DNA of 57,316 nt from Bacteroidota bacterium (GCA_023441805.1 JAEZNO010000016.1:1-57316); one strand, 5' to 3'; counted from the first letter of the stretch, positions 1-9,126 are shown. The notes: generated by a model not told the origin, from the letters alone. Translations and numbers: made by a program.

Positions 1-152
1 AACACCCCCCTTATATACCCGCTAATTTAACACTCTTTTTTCACATTACAATGATTTCAAAGAACTATTTTATCAACAATATCAATACTTTCAGCGCATT
101 TTTTCTTCCTTAACTAAACGACATTGATTTATCATTAAGCATCTTTCATCAT

Positions 153-1379
153 TTAGTGAAAGGCTGCTAAGAGTAGTTCAATATCTTTATGGGGGAGTTT
201 GAAGTGATCGCTGATATATCGGTTAGTAGAAATTCCATTATAGAGGTAAACACCATTACGGATGCCGGTGTCTGTTCGGAGGATATTTGTTATTCCTCCC
301 TCCTCTCCTACTTTAAGTATAATTGGGGCTAACAGGTTACTTAATGCAAGTGAAGCTGTTCTTGGTACTTTGGATGCGATATTAGGAACGCAGTAATGTA
401 TAACCCCATGTTTTTCGAATACAGGGTTCTTATGATCTGTCATTAATGAAGTTTCAAAGCATCCGCCCTGGTCAATACTTACATCGATAATCACTGCCCC
501 GGGTTTCATTTTCATTACCATTTCTTCGGTAACGCACACTGGTGAGAATCCAGCTTTAGAGCGAACAGCTCCAATAGCAACATCTGCATTTGCGAGTGCC
601 TCCTTAAGTGTTGAAGGTTGTAACACACTAGTGTACACCCTCATGGCCAGATTATTCTGAAGGCGCCTTAACCGATAGACTGAATTATCAAAGACTTTCA
701 CGAATGCACCCATTCCAATAGCACCACGAGCTGCAAATTCGCCAACAGTGCCGGCTCCAAGAATGACAACTTCAGTGGGTGCAATTCCGCTGAGACCACC
801 AAACATTAAACCTCTGCCATATTCTGGGTGGCAAAGGTAATCGGCAGCTATGCTAATTGAAGTAGTCCCGGCAATTTCACTCATAGCCCTGACAATCGGG
901 TAGTTACTGTCGCGGTCTTTAATATATTCATACGCTAATGCAGTAACTCTTTTAGCCGATAATTGCTTAAAATGGAAATCGGTAAGCCCTCCAATGTTTA
1001 ATGAAGAGAACAACACTTGCTTACCCTTAAGCATTGATATTTCAGTAGAAGTTGGCGGGGCCACTTTGACAATAATATCAGTTTGGTAAACGACAATAGG
1101 CTCATAAGCGATTTCAGCGCCTATATCGCTATATTGCTGGTTGCTGAAATGAGCTGCACTACCTGCATCATTTTCAACAATAACCCGGTGACCATCCCTG
1201 AGAAGAAGTCTTACAGCCTCAGGAGCCAGAGCCACCCGGTTTTCAAGCCATACTGTTTCTTTTGGAATACCAATTGAAAGGCGACAAGCTTTATTTGGAA
1301 TTTCAAGCCTTTCTTCTCTTGGCATGAGTTCAGAGGTAGTGGTTGGGAATACCTTGAATTCTTTAGTTTGGTCTTCCAT
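153..1379 (-). CDS. ald: Alanine dehydrogenase / transhydrogenase-alpha-like NAD(P)-binding protein
   Basis: This 408-residue cytoplasmic protein has the AlaDH/PNT N-terminal domain (about residues 35-170, with the substrate-side arginine in ENRVA near 48 and lysine in IVKVAPP near 105) followed by a Rossmann NAD-binding domain (GAGTVG at 208-213). The family oxidises L-alanine to pyruvate and ammonia, or forms the hydride-transfer half of transhydrogenase. The N-terminal extension of about 30 residues is longer than in Bacillus Ald. At the position of the catalytic histidine in classical Ald (YLHLA) this protein has SLNIG, so alanine dehydrogenase activity is not assured. It is the last gene of a leftward group after porX and tsaE and has its own candidate promoter. 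The family call is firm; the substrate is less so. Confidence 0.85.
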   Translation of the reverse strand: MEDQTKEFKVFPTTTSELMPREERLEIPNKACRLSIGIPKETVWLENRVALAPEAVRLLLRDGHRVIVENDAGSAAHFSNQQYSDIGAEIAYEPIVVYQTDIIVKVAPPTSTEISMLKGKQVLFSSLNIGGLTDFHFKQLSAKRVTALAYEYIKDRDSNYPIVRAMSEIAGTTSISIAADYLCHPEYGRGLMFGGLSGIAPTEVVILGAGTVGEFAARGAIGMGAFVKVFDNSVYRLRRLQNNLAMRVYTSVLQPSTLKEALANADVAIGAVRSKAGFSPVCVTEEMVMKMKPGAVIIDVSIDQGGCFETSLMTDHKNPVFEKHGVIHYCVPNIASKVPRTASLALSNLLAPIILKVGEEGGITNILRTDTGIRNGVYLYNGISTNRYISDHFKLPHKDIELLLAAFH

Positions 1380-1402
1380 TGCAAATCGGTTTTCGTTTAA
1401 TG

Positions 1403-1430
1403 CAAAGCTATAAAAAAGCCTTACACCAAA
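1403..1430 (-). promoter_or_regulatory. Candidate promoter for the alanine dehydrogenase-like gene
   Basis: On the minus strand TAGCTTTG (1403-1410) fits the Bacteroidota -7 box TAnnTTTG, with TTTG at 1427-1430 as a -33 box 16 bp upstream. The predicted transcription start lies about 15 nt before the ATG at 1379. Confidence 0.45.
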
Positions 1431-1452
1431 TAATTGGCAGTGACTTTGACAC

Positions 1453-1902
1453 TCAGATATTATTCTCGAGAGTGACAGTGATTATACGCTCATCTGTCAA
1501 GTCATCGGCTTCTATCTTTATCATAACAAATGAAGCAGGCATTAGCTTTGTGGCCATCTCAGGCCATTCAATCATGCAATATGAACCACTGTAAATATAT
1601 TCTTCATATCCGATGTCAAGTAACTCAACAGGGTCCTTTATCCTATAAAGATCAAAATGATAAATTGAAGCCCCCTGAAGAGTACTGTATTCGTTTACTA
1701 TTGAAAAAGTCGGACTATTGACTATATCAATAACATTAAGAACCTGACAGAGTGATTTAATCAAGGTAGTCTTACCTGCACCCATTTTTCCTGAAATGAG
1801 GAAGATTTTTTCCATTCCAAAAAGTTGCAGGACCCTGGCTGCAATTGCATCCAACTGATTCAGATCATTGCAGATAAATTTAGTTTCTGTAGTCTGCATC
1901 AT
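1453..1902 (-). CDS. tsaE: tRNA threonylcarbamoyladenosine biosynthesis ATPase TsaE
   Basis: This 149-residue P-loop ATPase has the Walker A GKMGAGKTT (38-46), the family segment SPTFSIVNEY and the downstream FDLYR segment. TsaE works with TsaB and TsaD to put the universal t6A37 modification on tRNAs that read ANN codons; its ATPase activity resets the complex. The length is normal for the family. Its start codon overlaps the stop of porX by 4 nt (ATGA at 1899-1902), so translation is probably coupled to porX. tsaB and tsaD are not in the window. The call is strong from motif, size and context. Confidence 0.95.
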   Translation of the reverse strand: MMQTTETKFICNDLNQLDAIAARVLQLFGMEKIFLISGKMGAGKTTLIKSLCQVLNVIDIVNSPTFSIVNEYSTLQGASIYHFDLYRIKDPVELLDIGYEEYIYSGSYCMIEWPEMATKLMPASFVMIKIEADDLTDERIITVTLENNI

Positions 1903-3458
1903 CTTGACTTGAGTGAGATGAATGGAACAAGGATCTCTTCCATTGATATGCCGCCATGCTGGAATGTATTCCTGTAATAATTAACATAATAATTGTAATT
2001 ATTGGGATAGGCGAAAAAATCATCATTACGGCAGAATACATAGTTTGAACTTACATTGGTCCGGGGGAGAAATGCATCGGCAGGATTTCTTACTTCAAAT
2101 ACCTCTTTCTTATTAAAGCTAAGACTTTTACCTGTTTTATAACGCAGATTGGTATTAGTAGCTTTATCACCAATAATTTTAACCGGATTTTCGACTTTTA
2201 CCGAGCCGTGATCAGATGTTATCACAATTGGTAATTTGCGTTCTCCAAGAAATCGTACGATATCTAACAAAGGTGAATGCTCAAACCACGAAACGGTAAT
2301 TGAACGATAGGCAGCCTCATCATCAGCCAGTTCTCTTATAACTTCCATTTCAGTTCTGGCATGCGAAAGCATATCCACAAAGTTGTAAACAATTACGTTA
2401 AACTTGTTGGGCAACAGGTTTGGTAAAGATTCAACCAGCTTTCTGCCTGCCGACAGGTTTAATATTTTATGGTATGAGTATTTTAAATCCTTACCGAATC
2501 TTTTCAACTGCTCACCAAGAAGTTCACCTTCAAATTGATTCTTAGTTCCTTCTTCATCTTCATTCACCCAGTATTTGGGATATTTTTTTTCAATCTCAGT
2601 TGGCAACAGTCCTGAAAACAATGAATTTCTGGCGTATTGAGTTGTTGTTGGAAGAATTGAGTAATAGATTTCGTCTGATTCAACATGATAATATTCCTCA
2701 AATATTGGTTGAAGAACCTTCCACTGGTCATATCGCAGGTTATCAATCAGGATGAGGAAGACACCCGGGTTTTCTTCAGCAATTGGGATGAACTTATCTC
2801 TGATTAAGGTATGCGACATAACCGGGCGGTCCTTTTCGCGACCATTAATCCAGTCGAGATAATTATTCTCAATAAATCTGCTAAAAAGCTGACCTGCTTC
2901 TTCACGTTGCATCTTAAGGACATCAATAATGCTGTTATCCTTTGATTTTTCAAGTTCTATGTCCCAATAGACAAGTTTTTTATACACATCAATCCATTCA
3001 TTATGGTTCAGCCTGTTGCTGATCTCCATTCCAATATTGCGAAATTGTTGCTGGTAAGTATAAGTAGCTTTTTCACTCCTCAATTTCTTATTCTCAAGGT
3101 TTTTCTTTATGCTCAGTAAAATCTGGTTAGGGTTTACAGGTTTTATCAGATAATCAGAAATATTTGAACCGATGGCATCTTCCATAATGGTCTCCTCTTC
3201 ACTTTTGGTAATCATCACAACAGGAAGATTCGGATATGCATTCTTGATCTGCATCAGAGTTTCAACTCCCGATAAGCCCGGCATTTGTTCATCGAGGAAA
3301 ACAATATCAAAATCAAAAGGCTGTGACTTGATAATATCAACAGCTTCTACCCCACTATTGGTAGTGACTACATTATAACCTTTATCTTTCAGAAACATAA
3401 TATGAGGCTTCAAAAGATCGATTTCGTCATCAGCCCAAAGAATTGATATACTATCCAT
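1899..3458 (-). CDS. porX: PorX: response regulator with PglZ domain, type IX secretion regulator
   Basis: The 519-residue protein has an N-terminal receiver domain (about 1-122; acidic pocket DDE near 10-12, phosphoacceptor Asp56 in FLDEQMPG, Lys106 in YLIKP). A helical linker follows, then an alkaline-phosphatase-superfamily PglZ domain (about 210-519) with metal-site candidates D239 in LIDN, the PTTTQ segment at 270-274, D362, H366, D416-H417 in SDHG and H501 in QHGG. There is no DNA-binding domain. In Porphyromonas gingivalis PorX works with the kinase PorY and sigma factor SigP to switch on T9SS genes. Three proteins encoded at 34.4-41.5 kb carry T9SS-type tails, so this organism very likely exports cargo under PorX control. 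It overlaps tsaE by 4 nt. Confidence 0.95.
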   Translation of the reverse strand: MDSISILWADDEIDLLKPHIMFLKDKGYNVVTTNSGVEAVDIIKSQPFDFDIVFLDEQMPGLSGVETLMQIKNAYPNLPVVMITKSEEETIMEDAIGSNISDYLIKPVNPNQILLSIKKNLENKKLRSEKATYTYQQQFRNIGMEISNRLNHNEWIDVYKKLVYWDIELEKSKDNSIIDVLKMQREEAGQLFSRFIENNYLDWINGREKDRPVMSHTLIRDKFIPIAEENPGVFLILIDNLRYDQWKVLQPIFEEYYHVESDEIYYSILPTTTQYARNSLFSGLLPTEIEKKYPKYWVNEDEEGTKNQFEGELLGEQLKRFGKDLKYSYHKILNLSAGRKLVESLPNLLPNKFNVIVYNFVDMLSHARTEMEVIRELADDEAAYRSITVSWFEHSPLLDIVRFLGERKLPIVITSDHGSVKVENPVKIIGDKATNTNLRYKTGKSLSFNKKEVFEVRNPADAFLPRTNVSSNYVFCRNDDFFAYPNNYNYYVNYYRNTFQHGGISMEEILVPFISLKSR

Positions 3459-3494
3459 AATTTACAATTAAGTATTTCTTAAATTTTAATGTCG

Positions 3495-3502
3495 TATTTT
3501 TG
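3495..3502 (+). promoter_or_regulatory. Candidate -7 box for the HD phosphohydrolase gene
   Basis: TATTTTTG fits TAnnTTTG and points toward the gene starting at 3597, giving a leader of about 88 nt. No clear -33 box is visible, so support is moderate to weak. Confidence 0.35.
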
Positions 3503-3582
3503 TTATCGGGATTTTCTGCATTTATAATGCCAATATTGGCTTATTTATTATACCCGCCATCTATAATAAACAATTTTTAACA

Positions 3583-3590
3583 CAAAGATA
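3583..3590 (-). promoter_or_regulatory. Candidate -7 box for porX
   Basis: On the minus strand TATCTTTG is an exact match to TAnnTTTG. It would start porX mRNA near 3576 with a leader of about 118 nt. Because the box for the opposite gene lies at 3495-3502, the two divergent transcripts would overlap by roughly 65 nt. No good -33 element is seen. Confidence 0.4.
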
Positions 3591-3596
3591 GTCTGC

Positions 3597-4844
3597 GTGA
3601 GTCAAATTTACCCTAATCAAAGAAAAATAGTAAACGATCCGGTTTACGGCTTTGTGACTATTCCAGGTGAATTTCTATTTAACCTGATTGAGCATCCTTT
3701 GTTTCAAAGATTAAGAAGAATTCGGCAATTAGGGCTTACTTCATTTGTTTATCCCGGTGCACTGCATACTCGTTTCCATCATGCTTTAGGCGCAATGCAT
3801 CTAATGACGGAGGCTATTGAGACTCTAAGACTGAAAGGTTCAGAAATCACAGAGAGTGAAGCAGAAGCATCATTAGCAGCCATATTGTTGCATGATATAG
3901 GACATGGACCCTTTTCACATTCATTAGAACATAGCATCGTTCAGGGGATGACTCATGAGGAGCTTTCCTTCATCATTATGGAACGCCTTAACCGTGAGTT
4001 TGACGGGAAACTTGACATGGCAATTGAAATTTTCAGCAACAAATACCATAAGAAATTCCTTCACCAGTTAGTATCAAGTCAGCTCGACATGGACAGACTT
4101 GATTATTTAAAGAGGGATAGCTTTTATACAGGAGTATCAGAAGGGGTAATAAATACCGACAGATTAATCAAGATGCTTGTAGTTTATGATGATGAACTTA
4201 TGGTTGAAGCCAAAGGGATTTATTCGGTAGAAAAATTCATTGTTGCCAGAAGACTGATGTACTGGCAGGTATATTATCACAAAACTGTGGTTGGTGCAGA
4301 AAACATACTGATTAATTTACTAAGGAGAGCCAAGATACTAGTTTCATCGGGTACAAAACTATTCGGCTCACCTCCTCTGCTCTATTTTCTTGAAAACAAT
4401 TTCACTAAAAAAGATTTCCTTGAGAATCCACAGCTAATCGACAAGTTCGCCCAACTGGATGATTATGATATTTTCGGAGCTCTGAAAGTATGGCAGCAAT
4501 CAAATGATAAGGTGCTTTCCTATCTGTCAAAGTATCTTGTTGATCGAAAACTATTCAGAACTGAGTTGCGAAATGAGATTTTCATTGAAGATGAGATATC
4601 TGATCTTAAGGATAAACTTATTGAATACTTCCATATTTCCCAACAAGAGGCTGATTTTCTGATTAGTCATGGCTCCATCACGAATAACGCTTATATTCCG
4701 GAACATGATAAGATCAATATTCTGAACAAAGACAAAACGGTAGTCGATATTTCAGTCTCGTCCGATCAGCTTAACATACCTATTTTGACGAAAGGTGTCA
4801 CCAAGCACTTTTTATGTTATCCGAAAGTCATTGATCGCATATAA
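3597..4844 (+). CDS. HD-domain phosphohydrolase
   Basis: The 415-residue protein begins with the family signature region (DPVYGF, HPLFQRLRRIRQLG) and carries an HD metal site: H57/H61 in HTRFHH, H99-D100 in LLHDIGHG, and a later Asp in LDMDRLDYLKRD. Such proteins hydrolyse phosphoesters, often nucleotides (relatives of dNTPases), but the substrate cannot be read from sequence. The start is GTG at 3597, directly after an AT-rich leader; no better in-frame ATG lies upstream. It is divergent from porX and precedes lpxD by 119 bp on the same strand. The domain call is firm and the substrate unknown. Confidence 0.88.
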   Translation: MSQIYPNQRKIVNDPVYGFVTIPGEFLFNLIEHPLFQRLRRIRQLGLTSFVYPGALHTRFHHALGAMHLMTEAIETLRLKGSEITESEAEASLAAILLHDIGHGPFSHSLEHSIVQGMTHEELSFIIMERLNREFDGKLDMAIEIFSNKYHKKFLHQLVSSQLDMDRLDYLKRDSFYTGVSEGVINTDRLIKMLVVYDDELMVEAKGIYSVEKFIVARRLMYWQVYYHKTVVGAENILINLLRRAKILVSSGTKLFGSPPLLYFLENNFTKKDFLENPQLIDKFAQLDDYDIFGALKVWQQSNDKVLSYLSKYLVDRKLFRTELRNEIFIEDEISDLKDKLIEYFHISQQEADFLISHGSITNNAYIPEHDKINILNKDKTVVDISVSSDQLNIPILTKGVTKHFLCYPKVIDRI

Positions 4845-4963
4845 CCAGATTCGCAAGGTTGGTTTACCATTCATTTAATTTAGGTAACTTGCACCACTTT
4901 TGAACATTACATTAACAGTTTCCTTTAAAAGAACTAAACTGAAAGACTAATACTGATAATACA

Positions 4964-5992
4964 ATGAAGTTTACCGCCAGAGATATTGCATCAATGATCA
5001 ACGGAACAGTTGACGGTGATCCTGAAGTACAAGTTAATAAGCTGTCAAAAATTGAGCAGGGACAGCCGGGTACAATCAGTTTCCTGGGCAATCCCAAATA
5101 CACTCATTACATTTATGAGACCAATGCATCGATTATCATTGTCAGCAATGATTTCATACCCGAGCATCCGTTAAAATGCACACTTATAAGAGTTGAAAGT
5201 CCATATGAAGCCTTCGCCAAGATGCTCGAAGCTTATAATCAACTAACTCAGGATAAAAAAGGCATTTCGAAAAATGCTAGTATTGCTGAATCGGCAACTA
5301 TTGGAGCAGACTGTTACATTGGTGATTTTGTCGTTGTTGGCGAAAATGTGATCATTGGTGATAAAGTAAAAATATTTCCGGGGTGTTTTATAGGTGACAA
5401 TGCAACCATCGGCAATAACACTACTCTATATGCAGGAGTGAAATTATATATTGGGACTGCTATTGGTAACAATTGTAATATTCACGGAGGGTGTGTTATA
5501 GGAGCAGATGGCTTTGGCTTTGTACCACACGATAATGAGCAGTATCAAAAAGTTGCTCAAATAGGTAATGTGGTTATTGAAGATAACGTTGAAGTAGGTG
5601 CTAATACCACGATAGACAGGGCAACGCTTGGGTCAACGGTAATTAAGAGAGGAGTTAAACTGGACAATCTGATTCAGATTGCACATAATGTAGAGGTAGG
5701 TGAGAATACGGTGATAGCTGCACAAACAGGTATAGCAGGATCGACCAGAATTGGTAAAAATTGTATGATTGGAGGACAAGTTGGTATAACCGGCCATCTG
5801 AATATCGGAAATGATGTTAAGATAGCTGCTCAGTCGGGAATTTCAACTGATGTTGCTGATGGTTCGATTATTATGGGAAGTCCAGCTTTTGACATTTCAA
5901 GTTACAGGAAAGCGTATGTACATTTCCGCAATTTTAACAAACTGGTTGACCGTATTAACACACTGGAGAAAGAATTTAAAAGCAAAGCATAA
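4964..5992 (+). CDS. lpxD: UDP-3-O-acylglucosamine N-acyltransferase LpxD
   Basis: This 342-residue enzyme adds the N-linked acyl chain to UDP-3-O-acyl-GlcN, the third step of lipid A synthesis, in the cytoplasm. The N-terminal LpxD domain (about 1-100) binds uridine. A left-handed beta-helix of hexapeptide repeats (about 100-310) follows, with GADGFGF at 180-186 and the catalytic His241 in QIAHNVEVGENT. The C-terminal segment is helical. The length matches the family. It is the first gene of the lipid A cluster lpxD, lpxC-fabZ, lpxA, with 93 bp to the preferred lpxC-fabZ start. Confidence 0.97.
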   Translation: MKFTARDIASMINGTVDGDPEVQVNKLSKIEQGQPGTISFLGNPKYTHYIYETNASIIIVSNDFIPEHPLKCTLIRVESPYEAFAKMLEAYNQLTQDKKGISKNASIAESATIGADCYIGDFVVVGENVIIGDKVKIFPGCFIGDNATIGNNTTLYAGVKLYIGTAIGNNCNIHGGCVIGADGFGFVPHDNEQYQKVAQIGNVVIEDNVEVGANTTIDRATLGSTVIKRGVKLDNLIQIAHNVEVGENTVIAAQTGIAGSTRIGKNCMIGGQVGITGHLNIGNDVKIAAQSGISTDVADGSIIMGSPAFDISSYRKAYVHFRNFNKLVDRINTLEKEFKSKA

Positions 5993-6085
5993 TAAAAGTA
6001 AAATCAGTAACTTATCAGTGATCTAATCATGGATATCGGGCTACAGCAGGCACAGAAAGAAAAAAACGCTAATTTTGCCGGCAAT

Positions 6086-7486
6086 ATGTCAGTAAAGCAG
6101 AAAACTCTAAAGAACCCTGTAACTATCTCAGGGGCAGGGCTTCATACAGGAAAAGAAGTTATAATAACTCTTAATCCTGCGCCTGAAAATCATGGATTTA
6201 AATTCAGAAGAGTCGATCTACCTGATATGCCGGTCATTAATGCCGATGCAGATCTTGTGGTTGACACATCAAGGGGTACGAGTATTGAGTACAAAGGTGC
6301 AAGAGTCAGTACAATTGAACATGTGCTTGCAGCGCTAACAGGAATGGATCTTGATAATGTACTGATTGATCTGAACTGTGCCGAAACACCTATTCTCGAT
6401 GGAAGCTCAAGATACTATGTTGAAGCCATTGAAAGTGTGGGAGTAGTTGAACAGGAAGCTGAACGCGAGTATTTTGTCGTTGAAGAAGTAATCAGGTATT
6501 ACGATGAAAAGAAAAATGCCGAACTACTTCTTGTGCCTAATGACAAATACAAACTGTCAGTAATGATTGATTATGAGACTAAAGTCCTCGGCACTCAGAA
6601 TGCTCACCTGGAAGACTTGAGTGACTTTGCCTCAGAAATAAGCAATTGCCGTACTTTTGTATTTCTCCATGAGCTTGAATTCCTTATCCAGCATAATTTG
6701 ATTAAGGGTGGTGACCTGAGTAACGCAATTGTGTTCGTTAATCGCCTTATCGAAAAAGATGAACTCGACAGGTTGGCAACCTTCTTCAACAAACCACATG
6801 TAGAAGTGCTTCAGGAGGGAATTATTAACAATCTGGAACTGCACTTTCACAACGAACCGGCTCGCCACAAACTACTGGATGTTATTGGTGACTTGTCACT
6901 TGTAGGGACACGCATTAAAGGGCATGTTATAGCTACCCGACCCGGTCATAGCAGCAATACTCATTTTGCCAAGATTATAAAGCATCATATTCATTCAAAG
7001 AAGACAGAAGTCAGTGCACCTAAATTTGACCCAAATGAACCTCCATTATACGATATAAATCAAATAAAACGGTTGTTGCCTCACAGGCCACCATTCTTAT
7101 TGGTTGACCGCATTTTGAGAATGAACGAGAAGGAGGTAGTTGGTCTTAAAAATGTATCAATGAACGAAGGATTCTTCATTGGACACTTTCCGGAAGAACC
7201 TGTTATGCCGGGAGTTTTAATCCTTGAAGCCATGGCTCAAACAGGTGGAATACTTGTATTAAGCTCAGTAGAAGATCCTGAAAATTATATCACTTACTTC
7301 CTTAAGATTGATAATGTAAAGTTCAGACACAAAGTGGTACCGGGTGATACGCTCATCTTCCATCTTGAACTGATTACTCCAGTACGAAGAGGTATCTGTC
7401 ACATGAGAGGTACATCTTATGTTGGAAATAAAATAACAACCGAAGCAGAGCTTATGGCTCAAATAGTCAGGAAACAAAACCAATAA
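6086..7486 (+). CDS. lpxC-fabZ: Bifunctional UDP-3-O-acyl-GlcNAc deacetylase / 3-hydroxyacyl-ACP dehydratase (LpxC-FabZ fusion)
   Basis: This fusion joins lipid A step two to fatty acid elongation. Numbering from an upstream ATG at 6029, the LpxC part covers about 23-325 and keeps the zinc ligands H98 (TIEHVLAAL), H280 and D284 (RHKLLDVIGD) plus the general acid-base His in RPGHSSNTH. The FabZ part covers about 340-485 with catalytic H386 (GHFPEEPVMPG) and E400 (ILEAMAQ). I prefer the ATG at 6086 because the family starts right at MxVKQKTLKNPVTISG and the 19 extra residues look non-conserved; this gives 466 residues, close to other Bacteroidota fusions. lpxA follows after 1 bp. Confidence 0.96.
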   Translation: MSVKQKTLKNPVTISGAGLHTGKEVIITLNPAPENHGFKFRRVDLPDMPVINADADLVVDTSRGTSIEYKGARVSTIEHVLAALTGMDLDNVLIDLNCAETPILDGSSRYYVEAIESVGVVEQEAEREYFVVEEVIRYYDEKKNAELLLVPNDKYKLSVMIDYETKVLGTQNAHLEDLSDFASEISNCRTFVFLHELEFLIQHNLIKGGDLSNAIVFVNRLIEKDELDRLATFFNKPHVEVLQEGIINNLELHFHNEPARHKLLDVIGDLSLVGTRIKGHVIATRPGHSSNTHFAKIIKHHIHSKKTEVSAPKFDPNEPPLYDINQIKRLLPHRPPFLLVDRILRMNEKEVVGLKNVSMNEGFFIGHFPEEPVMPGVLILEAMAQTGGILVLSSVEDPENYITYFLKIDNVKFRHKVVPGDTLIFHLELITPVRRGICHMRGTSYVGNKITTEAELMAQIVRKQNQ

Positions 7487-7487
7487 T

Positions 7488-8273
7488 ATGAATCAACCAC
7501 TTGCTTACGTCCATCCTCAGGCTAAGATAGCAAAGAACACGGTTATTGAACCTTTCGTCAATATTGAGAAGAATGTTGAGATTGGTGAAGGCACTTGGAT
7601 AGGATCGAATGTTACGATAATGGAAGGTGCCAGAATTGGAAAGAATTGTAAGATATTCCCGGGTGCTGTTATTGCTGCTATTCCTCAAGACCTAAAATTC
7701 AATAATGAGGAGACTATCGTAAGAATAGGTGACAACACTGTTATCAGAGAATTTGTTACAGTAAACCGTGGCACTAAGGCCAATAATGAAACTGTTGTTG
7801 GGAATAACTGCCTTCTAATGGCTTATGTTCATGTGGCACATGATTGCATTATCGGAAACAATGTAATTCTTGCAAATAATGCAACTCTTGCCGGCCATAT
7901 TACTGTTGACGACTGGGCAATTATAGGAGGCCTTTCAGCCGTGCATCAATTCTGTAATATTGGAGCACATGTGATGATTTCGGGAGGATCACTAGTACGT
8001 AAAGACGTTCCGCCATATACAAAAGCAGCTCGTGAGCCACTTTCGTATGTTGGAGTTAATTCAATTGGTCTTCGTCGTCGTGGATTCACCAGCGAGAAGA
8101 TTAATGAAATACAGGATATTTACCGTTATATCTATCTGAAAGGTAAAAACGTAAGCCAGGCGTGCGAATATATCGAGGCAAATCTTCCTGCTACTTCTGA
8201 AAGAGATGAGATATTAACTTTCATCTCTAAATCCAGTCGAGGCATCATGAAAGGTTATTCAAAACAACTTTAA
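7488..8273 (+). CDS. lpxA: UDP-N-acetylglucosamine O-acyltransferase LpxA
   Basis: The 261-residue hexapeptide-repeat acyltransferase carries out the first committed step of lipid A synthesis, moving a 3-hydroxyacyl chain from ACP to UDP-GlcNAc. The beta-helix spans about 8-185. Signature segments are IPQDLKF at 65-71, the catalytic His118 in HVAHDC, NAATLAGH and the C-terminal helical GLRRRGF with the conserved arginine. The length equals that of typical LpxA. It starts 1 bp after lpxC-fabZ, so it is cotranscribed and probably translationally coupled. A hairpin follows at 8292-8320. Confidence 0.97.
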   Translation: MNQPLAYVHPQAKIAKNTVIEPFVNIEKNVEIGEGTWIGSNVTIMEGARIGKNCKIFPGAVIAAIPQDLKFNNEETIVRIGDNTVIREFVTVNRGTKANNETVVGNNCLLMAYVHVAHDCIIGNNVILANNATLAGHITVDDWAIIGGLSAVHQFCNIGAHVMISGGSLVRKDVPPYTKAAREPLSYVGVNSIGLRRRGFTSEKINEIQDIYRYIYLKGKNVSQACEYIEANLPATSERDEILTFISKSSRGIMKGYSKQL

Positions 8274-8291
8274 TAAAAACGTATTTAACAG

Positions 8292-8320
8292 AACTACCAT
8301 CAGACTTAATGATGGTAGTT
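8292..8320 (+). terminator. Hairpin after lpxA
   Basis: A perfect 11-bp stem AACTACCATCA / TGATGGTAGTT closes a 7-nt loop 18 bp after the lpxA stop. The following TATTTATTCC is only weakly T-rich, so it may be a leaky terminator or an mRNA 3' stabiliser before the ABC gene. Confidence 0.55.
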
Positions 8321-8345
8321 TATTTATTCCTGAAACCCGGCAAAG

Positions 8346-9005
8346 ATGGTATCCATAAAGTTGGATAAAGTAGGTAAGCAGTACAACTCCGATTGGATAT
8401 TTTCGAATATCTCATGCTCCCTGTCTCCTGAAGAACCAACAGTGATATTAGGTGCCAATGGGTCAGGAAAATCAACCCTGCTGCAGATTATCCTGTCGTC
8501 AGCTACTCCAACTATTGGTAAAATTGAGTATTTCAGAAATCAAAAGTCTGTAAATGCTGAAGATGCATTCAGACTAATGGCCATAAGTGCGCCGTACATT
8601 GAGCTGATTGAAGAATTTACACTTGCCGAGATGCTTACTTTTCATGGGAATCTAAAGCCTTTTGTAAATAATCTGACTGCAAAAAAGATCATTGATATTT
8701 GCGGATTAGGCAAAAGTTCAGGTAAGTTGATCAGGAATTTCTCATCAGGAATGAAGCAAAGGGTCAAGCTGGCACTTGCAGTACTAAGCGATGTACCTGT
8801 TATTCTGCTCGATGAGCCTACCTCTAATCTTGACCAGGCAGGTATAAACTGGTATAATGAGTTGGTAGCCGGTAATCTTAAAGGAAGGACAGTAATTGTC
8901 AGCTCAAATTCAGTTGAGTACGAATATAGCTTCTGCAATCAGATTATTAATCTGGAAGACCACAAGACTATACCGGAAACAGATCCCACCCTTCTGCTAT
9001 TCTAA
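8346..9005 (+). CDS. ABC transporter ATP-binding protein
   Basis: This 219-residue stand-alone ABC ATPase has Walker A GANGSGKST (36-44), the signature FSSGMKQR, Walker B VILLDEPTSNLD and a short C-terminus. No permease is adjacent. It sits between lpxA and efp on the same strand after a hairpin. The transported substrate cannot be told from sequence; lipid or envelope export would fit the location but is inference only. The length is short but complete for this class. Confidence 0.88.
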   Translation: MVSIKLDKVGKQYNSDWIFSNISCSLSPEEPTVILGANGSGKSTLLQIILSSATPTIGKIEYFRNQKSVNAEDAFRLMAISAPYIELIEEFTLAEMLTFHGNLKPFVNNLTAKKIIDICGLGKSSGKLIRNFSSGMKQRVKLALAVLSDVPVILLDEPTSNLDQAGINWYNELVAGNLKGRTVIVSSNSVEYEYSFCNQIINLEDHKTIPETDPTLLLF

Positions 9006-9072
9006 CATTTCATTGATTGAACCTGCTAAGAGTTTCATCATATAAAACTTTGCATTGCTATCGCATTCACTG

Positions 9073-9102
9073 TTTGATGATTGAGATAAATTATTATTTT
9101 TG
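9073..9102 (+). promoter_or_regulatory. Promoter of efp
   Basis: TTTG at 9073-9076 and TATTTTTG at 9095-9102, spaced by 18 bp, match the Bacteroidota -33/-7 consensus closely. The predicted start near 9109 gives a short leader before the ATG at 9127. This is the best promoter in the window. Confidence 0.7.
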
Positions 9103-9126
9103 CACCCTAAAAAAATAGAAAAAATT

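Noticed and set aside
1083..1721. Plus-strand frames over the ald/tsaE region
   Set aside because: All lie antisense to conserved minus-strand genes and lack any family signature.
9100..9126. TTG start for efp at 9100
   Set aside because: The TTG is part of the -7 box TATTTTTG, so it would lie upstream of the transcription start; the ATG at 9127 gives the family length.
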